DNA of 59,663 nt from Paracoccaceae bacterium (GTDB taxonomy: Bacteria > Pseudomonadota > Alphaproteobacteria > Rhodobacterales > Rhodobacteraceae), in the NCBI GenBank assembly GCA_022763485.1, contig JALEGX010000062.1, forward strand, positions 1-59,663, given 5' to 3'. The translations under genes were made by a program, and so were the position numbers. The notes below the pieces were generated by a model, which searched no databases, was not told where the DNA came from, and saw nothing but the letters and a program-made list of their open reading frames with translations. Position 1 is the first letter of the stretch. Each line of letters opens with the position of its first letter. Positions 16,207 to 25,866 of the stretch are shown one piece after another.

Positions 16207-18006
16207 ATGAAGTTTGGTGGATATGCAATGGCCGGCGCTCTGGCGCTGGGTGCCGGGCTGGTTGAGGCGCAAGAGGCCGCAGATGCGGTTGCGCCCGAAA
16301 GCGGTGTTTCGGCCTCCCGAGCAGAAGCGTCCGGATGGCCTGCTCAGGTCGAAGCCTCTCTGGCCGCGAAGGACGCAGGTGTTCCGGTCACTGCACAGGA
16401 CTGGATGATTTCTGCGGCCAACCCACACGCGGTCGCGGCCGGGGCGGATGTCCTGCGGGCAGGGGGCAGCGCGGCGGACGCGATGGTTGCGGTCCAGACC
16501 GTGCTTGGGCTGGTGGAACCACAGTCCTCGGGTCTGGGCGGCGGGGCCTTTTTGGTCTGGTATGACGGCGCAACGGGTGAGTTGACCACGCTGGATGCGC
16601 GCGAAACCGCCCCGCTGGAGGCGACGCCACGTCTGTTTCAGGACGACGCCGGGGAGCCGCTGAAGTTCTTTGATGCCGTGGTCGGCGGGCGGTCGGTCGG
16701 CACGCCCGGAACTCCGGCCTTGCTGGAGGCCGCACATCGCAAATGGGGCCGCGCGCCCTGGCCCTCGCTCTTTGAGGCCGGGATTGACCTGGCGGAGGGT
16801 GGGTTTCAGGTTTCGCCCAGATTGGCGGGGCTGGTGGCGCGGGATGCCGACCGTCTGGCCCGTTTCCCGGCCACGGCCGCCTATTTCCTGCCGGGCGGAC
16901 AACCGTTGCAAGCCGGTGAAACCCTGCTGAACCCGGAGTATGCCGCCACGCTGCGGGCGCTTGCCAAAGAGGGCGCGACCGCCGCCTATACCGGTCCCAT
17001 TGCGGCTGAGATCGTTCAGACCGTGCGCAATGCCGCGGGCAATCCCGGGCTGCTGTCGCAGATGGATCTGGCGCTGTATCAGGTCAAGGAGCGCGCGCCG
17101 GTCTGCGCCACCTACCGCGCCTATGAGGTCTGTGGCATGGGGCCGCCCAGTTCGGGCGCGCTGACCGTTGGACAGATCCTTGGACAGCTGGATCAATATG
17201 ATCTGGCGGCTCTGGGTCCGACCAATCCCGAAAGCTGGCGCCTGATCGGGGACGCCTCGCGCCTGGCCTTTGCGGATCGCGGACGCTACATGGCTGACAG
17301 TGATTTTGTCCCCGTACCCACAAAAGGACTGGTCGACCCTGACTACCTGACCAAACGGGGGCAACTGCTGTCAGGCGACGTGGCGCTGACCGAGGTTGCG
17401 CCGGGCCGTCCGCAGTTCGATCATGCCCTGAACTGGGCTGATGATGAGGCGCTGGAATTCGCCTCGACCTCTCACATCTCCATCGTCGACCGTTACGGCA
17501 ATGCGCTGTCGATGACGACGACCATCGAAAACGCCTTTGGCTCGCGACTGATGACCAACGGGTTCCTGCTCAACAATGAGCTGACGGATTTTTCGTTCCG
17601 GACCCATCGCGACGGGGTGCCGATTGCCAACCGTCTGGAACCCGGCAAACGGCCGCGCTCTTCGATGGCACCAGCCATTGTGTTGCGCGACGGAAAACCG
17701 GTTCTGGTCATCGGCTCGCCGGGCGGCAGCCGCATCATTGGCTATGTGGCGAAATCCATCATCGCCTGGGCGGATTGGGGCATGGACATTCAGCAGGCCG
17801 TGGCACTGCCCCATGCGGTCAATCGTTTCGGCACCTATGATGTTGAAGCCGGCACCGATGCGGCGCAACTGGCTGCTCCGCTGGCTTACATGGGGTTCAA
17901 GGTCAATGAACGTGATCTCAACTCCGGCCTGCACGCCATCCAGATCGGATCGGGCCTGAGCGGTGCGGCCGATCCGCGACGCGAAGGCGTGGCCTTCGGG
18001 GGGTGA
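16207..18006 (+). CDS. ggt: Gamma-glutamyltransferase (gamma-glutamyl hydrolase)
   Basis: Periplasmic Ggt splits glutathione and other gamma-glutamyl compounds. The 599-residue precursor has a signal peptide, the large-subunit region with QSSGLGGGAFLVWYD (106-120), and the self-cleavage site before the nucleophile T421 (TSHISIVDRYGN). The small subunit carries GFLLNNELTDFSF, KRPRSSMAPAIV and GSPGGSRI, which form the glutamyl pocket. The length is normal. A strong GGGGAGGA ribosome site precedes the ATG. The gene is divergent from the M23 peptidase gene and followed 58 bases later by a flavoprotein dehydrogenase. Confidence 0.93.
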   Translation: MKFGGYAMAGALALGAGLVEAQEAADAVAPESGVSASRAEASGWPAQVEASLAAKDAGVPVTAQDWMISAANPHAVAAGADVLRAGGSAADAMVAVQTVLGLVEPQSSGLGGGAFLVWYDGATGELTTLDARETAPLEATPRLFQDDAGEPLKFFDAVVGGRSVGTPGTPALLEAAHRKWGRAPWPSLFEAGIDLAEGGFQVSPRLAGLVARDADRLARFPATAAYFLPGGQPLQAGETLLNPEYAATLRALAKEGATAAYTGPIAAEIVQTVRNAAGNPGLLSQMDLALYQVKERAPVCATYRAYEVCGMGPPSSGALTVGQILGQLDQYDLAALGPTNPESWRLIGDASRLAFADRGRYMADSDFVPVPTKGLVDPDYLTKRGQLLSGDVALTEVAPGRPQFDHALNWADDEALEFASTSHISIVDRYGNALSMTTTIENAFGSRLMTNGFLLNNELTDFSFRTHRDGVPIANRLEPGKRPRSSMAPAIVLRDGKPVLVIGSPGGSRIIGYVAKSIIAWADWGMDIQQAVALPHAVNRFGTYDVEAGTDAAQLAAPLAYMGFKVNERDLNSGLHAIQIGSGLSGAADPRREGVAFGG

Positions 18007-18064
18007 GCAGCGGTTGATTTGACCGCCGATCTACCTATCCTGTCGCGAGATTGAGGAGACACAC

Positions 18065-19468
<1,404 letters not shown>

Positions 19469-19601
19469 CAAGTTGAAGTCACCAGCGTCCAAACGCTGGT
19501 GGCAAACCCCGACTGATCTGGAACAGCGCCGATCCGCCAAGGCATGATGAAACCGCTCACACTCAACACAGCAGGGCGCAGTTCGATCTCTGGTCCCCTG
19601 A

Positions 19602-19690
19602 CTTCTTCTCGTTAAAAATACTCAAAAACCGACGTTTCCGACTTTCAAACCCGTCATGAATGGCGCGGAAGGTCGGTTTTGTCGGTTTTT
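19602..19690 (-). repeat. Inverted repeat with tail related to the composite hairpin repeat
   Basis: The 303-base gap before the dimethylglycine dehydrogenase gene contains two 23-base arms (19624-19646 and 19668-19690) that pair over AAAAACCGAC, skip four bases, and pair again over CCGAC and TTC. On the plus strand the stem ends in TTTTT, so it can serve as terminator for the flavoprotein gene. On the minus strand the stem leads directly into GAGTATTTTTAACGAGAAGAAG (19602-19623, 22 bases, written here in complement), which matches the tail of the repeat found in xdhB. The rest of the gap shows no gene. Confidence 0.6.
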
Positions 19691-19771
19691 GGGTCGGATG
19701 GCTTTTGCGCGACTTGTTCGGCTTGGGCATAAATCAATGCCAAGAATCTATCTAATCCGGAGAGCGGGATA

Positions 19772-22282
19772 ATGAAAACCCAAGTCAAAGCGCTGGTCGT
19801 GGGCGGCGGTGCCGTCGGGACCTCGATTGCGTATCACCTGGCCAAGGCCGGTTGGGAGGATGTCATGCTGATCGAACGGGACGAACTGACGTCCGGTTCC
19901 ACATGGCATGCTGCGGGCCTGCTGCCGCTCTTCAACATGAGCTACGCGACCACCCACATCCACAAGTACTCGGTCGATTTCTACAAGACCCTGGAAGAAG
20001 AAACCGGCCTGAACGCCGGCTTCGCCGTGGTGGGCAACCTGCGCATGGCGCAGACCCAGGAGCGTATGGACGAATACATGCTCTACGCGTCGACGGCCGA
20101 AACCTGCGACGTTGCCTACGAATGGCTGACCCCTGAGCAGATCAAGGAGCGCTGGCCGCTGATCGAGACCGGCGACCTGAAGGGCGCCATCTACCACACC
20201 GAGGACGGCTACATTAACCCCGCCGACGTGACCCAGGCGATGGCCAAGGGTGCCCGTCAGCGCGGTGTGGAAATCGTCCGCAAGATGCAGGCCGATGCCT
20301 TCCACTGGACCGGCACCCACTGGGAAGTCACCTGCACCAAGATGGTCGAGAAGGGCGGCAACCTGGTTGCGTCGGATGAGCAGGTCGTCATCACCGCCGA
20401 GCACGTTGTGACCGCGTCGGGCAACCACGCACAGCGCACCGCCAAGATGCTGGGCATCAAGATGCCGGCGATCCCGGTCGAGCACACCTTCATCGTCATG
20501 GACAAGGACCCCGAGCTGGTCAAATGGCGTGAAGCCGGCAACCCAGAGCACCCGGTTGTGCGCGACGCCGACAATGAATCCTATGCCCGCGAAGAGCGCG
20601 GCGGCTGGATCCTGGGCATCTATGAGCACGGCGCGCCCGCGCAGTTCGAGCACGGCGTTCCGGACAGCTTCCGCGCCGACCTGTTCCCGCTGGATCTGGA
20701 CCGTATTGCAGAACAGTACATGGCGATGGCCGAGCGCGTGCCTTCCTGTGCCGAATCCGGCCTGAAAGACGATTTCAACGGCCCGATCTGCTACACCCCC
20801 GACGGCAACCCGCTGGTGGGTCCGGCGCCGGGCCTGCGCAACATGTGGCTGGCCGAAGGTTTCAGCTTCGGGATCACCGCTGCAGGCGGCACCGGCTACT
20901 ACCTAGCGCAGATGATGGTCGATGGCGAAGCCGAGATCGACATGGCGTCCCTGGATCCCAAGCGTTACTCCTCGAACTGGATGACCACCGAATTCGCCGC
21001 GCGCAAGAACGAAGAGTGCTATGAGCACGTCTACATCCTGCACCACCCGGATGAAGAGCGCGAAGCCTGCCGTCCGCTGCGCACCGCGCCCGCCTATGAC
21101 CGTCAGAAAGCGCGCGGCGCACAATTCGGCTGGGTCAACGGTTGGGAACGTCCGAACTACTTCGGTCCGCTGGACGCGCCAGAGACCTTCGACAAGGACG
21201 CCCGCTCGTTCCGCCGTGGTGGCTGGTGGCAATATGCCGTGGAAGAGGCGAAAGCCGTGCGTGAAGGCGTTGGCCTGATCGACGCGACCGCCTTCACCAA
21301 GCATGTCGTCAAAGGCCCCGGTGCCACCCAGTTCCTGGATTGGTTCACCTGCAACAAGCTGCCGAAGGTTGGTCGCATCAACCTGACCTACGCGCTGACC
21401 GTTGCTGGCACCACCCGCACCGAATACACCATCGTCCGCAACGGCGAGAACAACTACTATCTGGTCTCCGCCGGTGCCTGGTCGGAATATGACGCCGACT
21501 TCCTGCGCAAGGCGGCCGAAGACAAGATGGAAGAGTTCGGCTACATCGAGATCCAGGATGTCACCAGCCAGTGGGGCGTCTTCGCCATCGCAGGACCCAA
21601 GTCCCGCGACGTGCTGAAAGAGGTGATCGTTGATGCGGATCCGGAAACCGCGCTGTCCAACAAGCGCTTCCCCTGGCTGTCGGCCAAGCAGATTGAACTG
21701 GGCATGTGCCCGGTGAACGCGATCCGCGTTGCCTACACCGGTGAGCTGGGCTGGGAACTGCACCACCCGATCGAGATGCAGAACTACCTCTTTGACCTGC
21801 TGGAAAAAGCTGGCGAGAAGCACGGTATGAAGCTGGTCGGTGCCCGCGCCCAGAACTGGCTGCGTCAGGAGAAATCCTATCGTGCCTTCGGAACCGAACT
21901 GGGCCGCGACGCGACCCCGCTGGAAGCCGACCTGCCGCGCTTTGTGGACCTGTCCAAGGATTTCCACGGCAAAGCCAAGCTGGAAGAGACCGGCGTGCGC
22001 GTGAAGTGCTGCACCCTGCTGATCGACGGACCGGCGGATGCCGATCCCTGGGGCCGCGAAGCGATCTATGCCGAAGATGGCGTGACCCGTCTGGGCCGTC
22101 TGACCTCGGGCGGCTACTCGGTGGCCTTTGAGAAGTCCATCGGCATGGGCTACCTGCCGCCGGAACTGGCCGTTGAAGGCACCAAGGTGAAGGTCAAAAT
22201 CCAGGACAAGCTGTGGGACGGTGTCGTCACCTGCGACAGCCCCTACGACCCGAAGAACGAAACCATCCGCAAGGACGGCTAA
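19772..22282 (+). CDS. Dimethylglycine/sarcosine dehydrogenase-type flavoprotein with GcvT domain
   Basis: The 836-residue protein has two parts. Residues 1-400 form a DAO-type FAD domain with VVGGGAVGTSIAYHLA and SGSTWHAAGLLPL, whose H46 is the usual site of covalent FAD attachment in dimethylglycine and sarcosine dehydrogenases. Residues 430-830 form the GcvT-like folate-binding domain (GVGLIDATAFTKHVVKGP, GELGWELHHP, TSGGYSVAFEKSIGMGY). The enzyme demethylates a methylated glycine and passes the one-carbon unit to tetrahydrofolate, as in glycine betaine breakdown. Codons are strongly biased to the C-ending set, unlike neighbouring genes, which suggests high expression. The exact substrate is not proved. 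GGAGAG precedes the ATG. Confidence 0.88.
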   Translation: MKTQVKALVVGGGAVGTSIAYHLAKAGWEDVMLIERDELTSGSTWHAAGLLPLFNMSYATTHIHKYSVDFYKTLEEETGLNAGFAVVGNLRMAQTQERMDEYMLYASTAETCDVAYEWLTPEQIKERWPLIETGDLKGAIYHTEDGYINPADVTQAMAKGARQRGVEIVRKMQADAFHWTGTHWEVTCTKMVEKGGNLVASDEQVVITAEHVVTASGNHAQRTAKMLGIKMPAIPVEHTFIVMDKDPELVKWREAGNPEHPVVRDADNESYAREERGGWILGIYEHGAPAQFEHGVPDSFRADLFPLDLDRIAEQYMAMAERVPSCAESGLKDDFNGPICYTPDGNPLVGPAPGLRNMWLAEGFSFGITAAGGTGYYLAQMMVDGEAEIDMASLDPKRYSSNWMTTEFAARKNEECYEHVYILHHPDEEREACRPLRTAPAYDRQKARGAQFGWVNGWERPNYFGPLDAPETFDKDARSFRRGGWWQYAVEEAKAVREGVGLIDATAFTKHVVKGPGATQFLDWFTCNKLPKVGRINLTYALTVAGTTRTEYTIVRNGENNYYLVSAGAWSEYDADFLRKAAEDKMEEFGYIEIQDVTSQWGVFAIAGPKSRDVLKEVIVDADPETALSNKRFPWLSAKQIELGMCPVNAIRVAYTGELGWELHHPIEMQNYLFDLLEKAGEKHGMKLVGARAQNWLRQEKSYRAFGTELGRDATPLEADLPRFVDLSKDFHGKAKLEETGVRVKCCTLLIDGPADADPWGREAIYAEDGVTRLGRLTSGGYSVAFEKSIGMGYLPPELAVEGTKVKVKIQDKLWDGVVTCDSPYDPKNETIRKDG

Positions 22283-22303
22283 GGGTCCTTTCAGACCAAA
22301 ACG

Positions 22304-22332
22304 AAGCCCCGGCCAATGGCCGGGGCTTTTTT
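22304..22332 (+). terminator. Strong intrinsic terminator
   Basis: An 11-bp perfect stem AAGCCCCGGCC / GGCCGGGGCTT with loop AAT is followed by TTTTTT. It lies 22 bases after the dehydrogenase stop codon. Confidence 0.95.
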
Positions 22333-22351
22333 GTTGCACAAGACTGGGCAT

Positions 22352-23101
22352 CTATTTGCGTTGTCGTCGCTTCAGCCATTGTAGCCAGGACTGGCGGGTT
22401 CCGGAAAAGGCGTTCAGATCCACCGGGCCTTCAATGCCGGGAACGATGCCGGTGCCGCTGTATTGCCAGAACCGCCAATGCTGTTTCGGGTAGACCTGCG
22501 CCGGTGTCTTGGCGGTTGAACGCAACCAGAACTCGGTATTGCGGATCCGGCCGATCCGGGTCTGTCGGTAGAATTCAGGCGTGGTGTAGAGGATCGGACG
22601 CTGACCATAGTGGCGTTCGACCATGTCCAGAAAGATCTGCGCCTCACGCCGGACCGTGGGCCCCGAGGGGCGCTTGTTGCAGGTGGGGGAATAGGCGTTC
22701 CACTCCATGTCCAGCACCGGCGGCAAAGCCCCGCGCACCCGTGGCACGTTGCGGATGAACCAGCGCGCCTGTTTGGCGGCGGAGGTGCAGAAATAGAAGA
22801 AGTGATAGGCCCCGCGCGGAACGCCGGCGCCAGCTGCGCCGCGCCAGTTGCGTTTGAAACTGGGGTCCAGGTAATCGCCGCCTTCGGTGGCCTTGATGAA
22901 GGCAAAGCGCACGCCAGCGCGCCGTGCCCGTCGCCAATCGATTTCCCCCTGAAAGCGGGCCACGTCAATGCCATGTACGGGATAGCGTTTGGGGGGCTTG
23001 CCGTTGAACACCACCGGGTCTGAATCGCCGAAGCCCTTGGGCACTTGTGCGAAGGCTGGGCCGGCGCACAAAAGCAAAATCACGAAGAAAAGTCTGAACA
23101 T
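22352..23101 (-). CDS. GH25 family lysozyme (secreted)
   Basis: The 249-residue protein has a signal peptide (MFRLFFVILLLCAGPAFA, cleaved before Q) and the glycoside hydrolase family 25 fold: GIDVARFQGEIDW with the first acidic residue, FAFIKATEGGDYLD, GAYHFFYF, the catalytic pair in PVLDMEWN, and the C-terminal FWQYSGTGIVPGIEGPVDLN. GH25 enzymes cut the glycan strands of peptidoglycan. The ATG at 23101 is the only start that fits the signal peptide. Its ribosome site lies inside a hairpin that looks like the terminator of the upstream HD gene, so expression may be limited. Confidence 0.88.
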   Translation of the reverse strand: MFRLFFVILLLCAGPAFAQVPKGFGDSDPVVFNGKPPKRYPVHGIDVARFQGEIDWRRARRAGVRFAFIKATEGGDYLDPSFKRNWRGAAGAGVPRGAYHFFYFCTSAAKQARWFIRNVPRVRGALPPVLDMEWNAYSPTCNKRPSGPTVRREAQIFLDMVERHYGQRPILYTTPEFYRQTRIGRIRNTEFWLRSTAKTPAQVYPKQHWRFWQYSGTGIVPGIEGPVDLNAFSGTRQSWLQWLKRRQRK

Positions 23102-23102
23102 G

Positions 23103-23134
23103 AAAAACCCTGAAACCAGATCTGGCTTCAGGGT
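23103..23134 (-). terminator. Near-perfect 28-bp palindrome with T-run directly before the GH25 start
   Basis: ACCCTGAA-x-CCAG / CTGG-x-TTCAGGGT (23107-23134) pairs except for one position in each arm and, on the minus strand, runs into TTTTTC and then the GH25 ATG. It has the form of an intrinsic terminator for the HD gene and also hides the AGGG ribosome site of GH25. Confidence 0.75.
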
Positions 23135-23201
23135 CACATTGCTTGGCGTGCAGGTGCAATGCCCAAGTTGTAAAGCGGCGGGACCTGCGGAAATCCGCGC
23201 G

Positions 23202-23792
23202 TCAGTCCTGGCTGGTCTCATTCAGCTCCATATGACCGCCGCCCTTGGTCAGCACCCGGCGCAGCATCGGTTCAAAGAACTCAAGGGGCTTGGTCGGATA
23301 GTCCGGGTCAAAGGCGCATTGATCGTATTTTTCGCAGAAATAGCGGCAATCTTCCCAATAGGGGCTGTCGCGGTATTTGTCGCGGGCGTGGCGGTCTCCG
23401 CCCAGGTGGTGGTTGTAGTAGTAGCCCTGGAAGACGCAGTGATGTTTGAGGATCCAATATGTCTTTTCGCTGACATAGGGTTTCATCATCGCCGCCGACA
23501 GCTCGCCGTGGTTGTAGGGCGACAGGATGTCCCCGGTGTCATGGATCAGGGCGGCCACGATGATTTCTTCGTCGGCCCCGTCTTCCCAGGCGCGGGTCGC
23601 GGCCTGCAGGGAATGCTGATAGCGGTTCACGGGATAGGGCGTCCAGTCTTCGTCCAGCGACCGGATCGCATCCAGAATGCGGTCGGGCAGGGCGGCGTTA
23701 TAGGCCTCTTCATACTCCATCACCGCGTCCCAGTCGGCTTTGGTGGCTTCGGTGAAACTGGTCCAGGTTGGCTTGTGGCTTTTGTCCAGCAT
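23202..23792 (-). CDS. HD-domain protein, PhnZ/TmpB/MIOX-like metal site
   Basis: The 196-residue protein starts at an ATG with AGAGGA seven bases upstream. It carries H60 (YQHSLQAA), H84-D85 (LIHDTGD), H95 (YNHGEL), H117 (LKHHCVF) and D162 near the C-terminus (CAFDPDYP). The 24-residue gap between the first His and the HD pair, and the later His/His/Asp order, resemble the HD oxygenases that use a mixed-valent diiron centre (PhnZ, TmpB, myo-inositol oxygenase) more than phosphohydrolases. Its substrate is unknown. It is read away from a LysR gene and lies near a methylglycine dehydrogenase gene. Confidence 0.7.
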   Translation of the reverse strand: MLDKSHKPTWTSFTEATKADWDAVMEYEEAYNAALPDRILDAIRSLDEDWTPYPVNRYQHSLQAATRAWEDGADEEIIVAALIHDTGDILSPYNHGELSAAMMKPYVSEKTYWILKHHCVFQGYYYNHHLGGDRHARDKYRDSPYWEDCRYFCEKYDQCAFDPDYPTKPLEFFEPMLRRVLTKGGGHMELNETSQD

Positions 23793-23854
23793 GCGCGCGT
23801 CCTCTGTTAAGATCCTGATCAGCGTAATGGGCGGTATGTGATCAGTAAAACGAA

Positions 23855-23867
23855 TTGATTTTATCAA
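23855..23867. promoter_or_regulatory. Perfect T-N11-A palindrome, probable LysR operator
   Basis: TTGATTTTATCAA is a 13-bp palindrome of the T-N11-A form bound by LysR regulators. It lies in the 97-base gap between the divergent HD gene and the LysR gene. Two copies of TGATCAG lie about 15-40 bases away on the HD side. Confidence 0.55.
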
Positions 23868-23889
23868 ACCGATGCTGATTATTGTTCGC

Positions 23890-24741
23890 ATGCAGCTGAA
23901 CGCCCTGGAAACCTTTCTGGCCATCGCCCAATCGGGCAGCTTTCATGCCGCTGCACGGCGTCTGAACATCACCCAGACCGCTGTCAGCGCACGCATCCGC
24001 GCGTTGGAGACCAGCCTGGGCACGTCGCTGTTTGAGCGGGGGCCGGGGGGCACACGGCTGAGCGCGGCGGGGCGGCATCTGAAACCCTATGCCGAACAGA
24101 TGCTGCGCAGCTGGGAAGTGGTGCAATCCGATCTGTCGGGGGCGATGCGCGGACGGGTTTCGCTGCGGCTGGGGTCGCAGCTGTCGATCTGGGATGAGCT
24201 GCTGGTCGATGTTGCGGTCTGGCTGGAGCGCGAAGAGGGCAAGGTGCCCTTCGTGTTGAACTATGATCACGCGCTCAACATGGCCGAGGCCGTGCAGCAG
24301 CACCTGCTGGACGTGGCAATTGTCAGTGATCTGCCCTCGGGCACTCGGCTGGGGACCGCGGATCTGCCGCCGGAAAGCCTGACGCTGGTCAGCCATCGCG
24401 CGGTGGATCTGCGGAAGGACAATCTGCCACTGTTCATCAATCTGGAGTTCGGGACCGAATATGACGCGCAGCTGGAACAAGTCCTGCCGGTCCGATCGCA
24501 ACAGCACATCGTGCTGGGAAATGCCCTTATGGGACTGCGCTATCTGCTGAAACGCGGCGGCATGGGATACTTCCCGGACAACATGATTGCGCCGTTTCTT
24601 GCGTCAGGCCAGCTGCATAAGGTCACGGGAGCAAAGCCTATCAGCATCAGCTGCAAGGCACTGTTTCAACAGGATAACCCGAACATGGTGCATGTACAGG
24701 AGGTGCTGACCGGTCTGCGGGAACTGCGGGGCGCGTCATAG
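23890..24741 (+). CDS. LysR family transcriptional regulator
   Basis: The 283-residue protein has the winged helix-turn-helix at residues 3-60 (LETFLAIAQSGSFHAAARRL, then TQTAVSARIRALE), a linker helix and a periplasmic-binding-like effector domain of about 200 residues. It likely controls the divergent HD-domain gene from the shared 97-base gap, and probably itself. Two ATG codons are possible, 23872 and 23890; the second is chosen because family members begin with M-x-L-x-A-LETFL. Neither has a strong ribosome site. The inducer cannot be guessed from the sequence. Confidence 0.88.
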   Translation: MQLNALETFLAIAQSGSFHAAARRLNITQTAVSARIRALETSLGTSLFERGPGGTRLSAAGRHLKPYAEQMLRSWEVVQSDLSGAMRGRVSLRLGSQLSIWDELLVDVAVWLEREEGKVPFVLNYDHALNMAEAVQQHLLDVAIVSDLPSGTRLGTADLPPESLTLVSHRAVDLRKDNLPLFINLEFGTEYDAQLEQVLPVRSQQHIVLGNALMGLRYLLKRGGMGYFPDNMIAPFLASGQLHKVTGAKPISISCKALFQQDNPNMVHVQEVLTGLRELRGAS

Positions 24742-24753
24742 GCCGACTGTGTG

Positions 24754-24795
24754 ACGCAAAGCCCGATTGGGTTGGGCTTTGCGTTAGCTCTCTTT
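24754..24795. terminator. Intrinsic terminator between convergent genes
   Basis: An 11-bp perfect stem ACGCAAAGCCC / GGGCTTTGCGT (24754-24764 with 24774-24784) is followed by a loose T-rich run to 24795. It ends the LysR transcript and may also act on the AhpD-like gene. Confidence 0.75.
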
Positions 24796-24800
24796 TACCG

Positions 24801-25136
24801 TCAGGCGGTCAGCTCATCGTAGCATTCCAGCGCCTTGGCCGAATACATCATGGCCGGGCCGCCGCCCATCTGGATGCACATCGACAGCACGTCCGAAACT
24901 TCTTCGCGGGTTGCGCCTGCCTTGACCAGTGCTTCGACATGCAGCGAAATGCACGGCTCGCAGCGGTCGGAAACGGCGATTCCCAGGGCGATGAATTCCT
25001 TGGTCTTGAAATCCAGCACACCGCCGGATTTGACCGCCTTGCCAAGCCCGCCAAAGGCTTGTGCGGTTTCGGGAATTGCGCCGTTGAGGTTGCGCAGCCC
25101 CTTGCGTGTGTCGGTCAGTTTCGCCTGCCAGCTCAT
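24801..25136 (-). CDS. Carboxymuconolactone decarboxylase/AhpD family protein
   Basis: The 111-residue protein is an all-helical AhpD-like protein with the redox motif C59-EP-C62-ISL-H66 followed by VEALVKAGATREEV. In AhpD this Cys pair takes part in thiol peroxidase reactions; without the Cys pair the family does decarboxylation, so a redox role is favoured. It has AAGGA upstream of the ATG. An FNR-like box about 64 bases upstream suggests control by oxygen. It is not in an operon with its neighbours. Confidence 0.85.
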   Translation of the reverse strand: MSWQAKLTDTRKGLRNLNGAIPETAQAFGGLGKAVKSGGVLDFKTKEFIALGIAVSDRCEPCISLHVEALVKAGATREEVSDVLSMCIQMGGGPAMMYSAKALECYDELTA

Positions 25137-25199
25137 GTCTTGGATTCCTTAAATATTCCGATTTGAGAACATGTATTGCCCGCCCGGCAGGCGGCCTCT

Positions 25200-25213
25200 T
25201 TGATCCAAATCAG
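25200..25213. promoter_or_regulatory. FNR/FnrL-type box upstream of AhpD-like gene
   Basis: Read on the minus strand, CTGAT-TTGG-ATCAA matches TTGAT-N4-ATCAA at nine of ten positions. It sits about 64 bases before the AhpD-like ATG. A -10-like CAATAC (25173-25178) would put the transcription start near 25166, so the box centre would be near -41, the usual place for FNR activation. It overlaps the last codons of DUF938. Confidence 0.6.
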
Positions 25214-25866
25214 AATGCGGGTTTTTCCGCGACCAGAGCCAGATTGTTGGCGGGCATTTCCACGACCTGCACCATCTCCAGCCCGGCCTCCTGCATCAGG
25301 TCCATGGTGTCGAAATCGTCCTTGTAGCCGATCTCGGGATCGTGGGCGGTCAGACTGGCGTGGAACTGCTGGTCCCCTTCGCTGGTCAGCTCATCGCCCC
25401 GCATGAAGGGGCCATAGATCACCAGGCGGCCACCCGGCGCCAACGCCAGTGCGGCCTCTGCAATCAGGGTTTCGGCCTCAGCATCGCTGATCAGATGCAA
25501 GAGGTTCGACAGCACGATCAGGGTCTGACCGGCATGACGCTGGCCCCACCCCGGCGCCGTGGCGTCCAGTTGCAGGGCGGGCCGGATGTTCGGCTGCCCG
25601 GCGTCCCGCGCGTAGCTGTCCACCGATGCCATCCGGATCGGATCGGCCTCACTTGGTTGCCAGCTGAGCGCAGGCATTGCCGTGGCAAAGGCCACCACAT
25701 GCTGCCCCGTGCCGCTGGCCAGTTCCAGCGCGCGGCCCTCTGCCGGGGCGATCTGGAGCAGAAGCTCGGTAATTGCGGCGGCATTGCGGGCGGCGGAGGG
25801 GGCAAAGAGCTTTTCTCCCTCCTGCGCAGCAACAGAGGCGCTGCCGGGAACGGACCTTACAGGCAT
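25210..25866 (-). CDS. DUF938 family SAM-dependent methyltransferase-like protein
   Basis: The 218-residue protein matches the DUF938 family: FAPSAARNAAAITELL at the start, the SAM motif ALELASGTGQHVVAFA (46-61), NLLHLIS and the LAPGGRLVIYGPF strand, then DPEIGYKDDFDTMDLMQEAGL. Its substrate is unknown. The ATG overlaps the TGA of the FAD oxidoreductase gene (ATGA), so it is the third gene of a coupled set AKR-FAD oxidoreductase-DUF938. Confidence 0.85.
   Translation of the reverse strand: MPVRSVPGSASVAAQEGEKLFAPSAARNAAAITELLLQIAPAEGRALELASGTGQHVVAFATAMPALSWQPSEADPIRMASVDSYARDAGQPNIRPALQLDATAPGWGQRHAGQTLIVLSNLLHLISDAEAETLIAEAALALAPGGRLVIYGPFMRGDELTSEGDQQFHASLTAHDPEIGYKDDFDTMDLMQEAGLEMVQVVEMPANNLALVAEKPAF

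Noticed and set aside
19469..19771. Glycine riboswitch before the dehydrogenase gene
   Set aside because: No glycine aptamer core is visible; the main structure is the inverted repeat.
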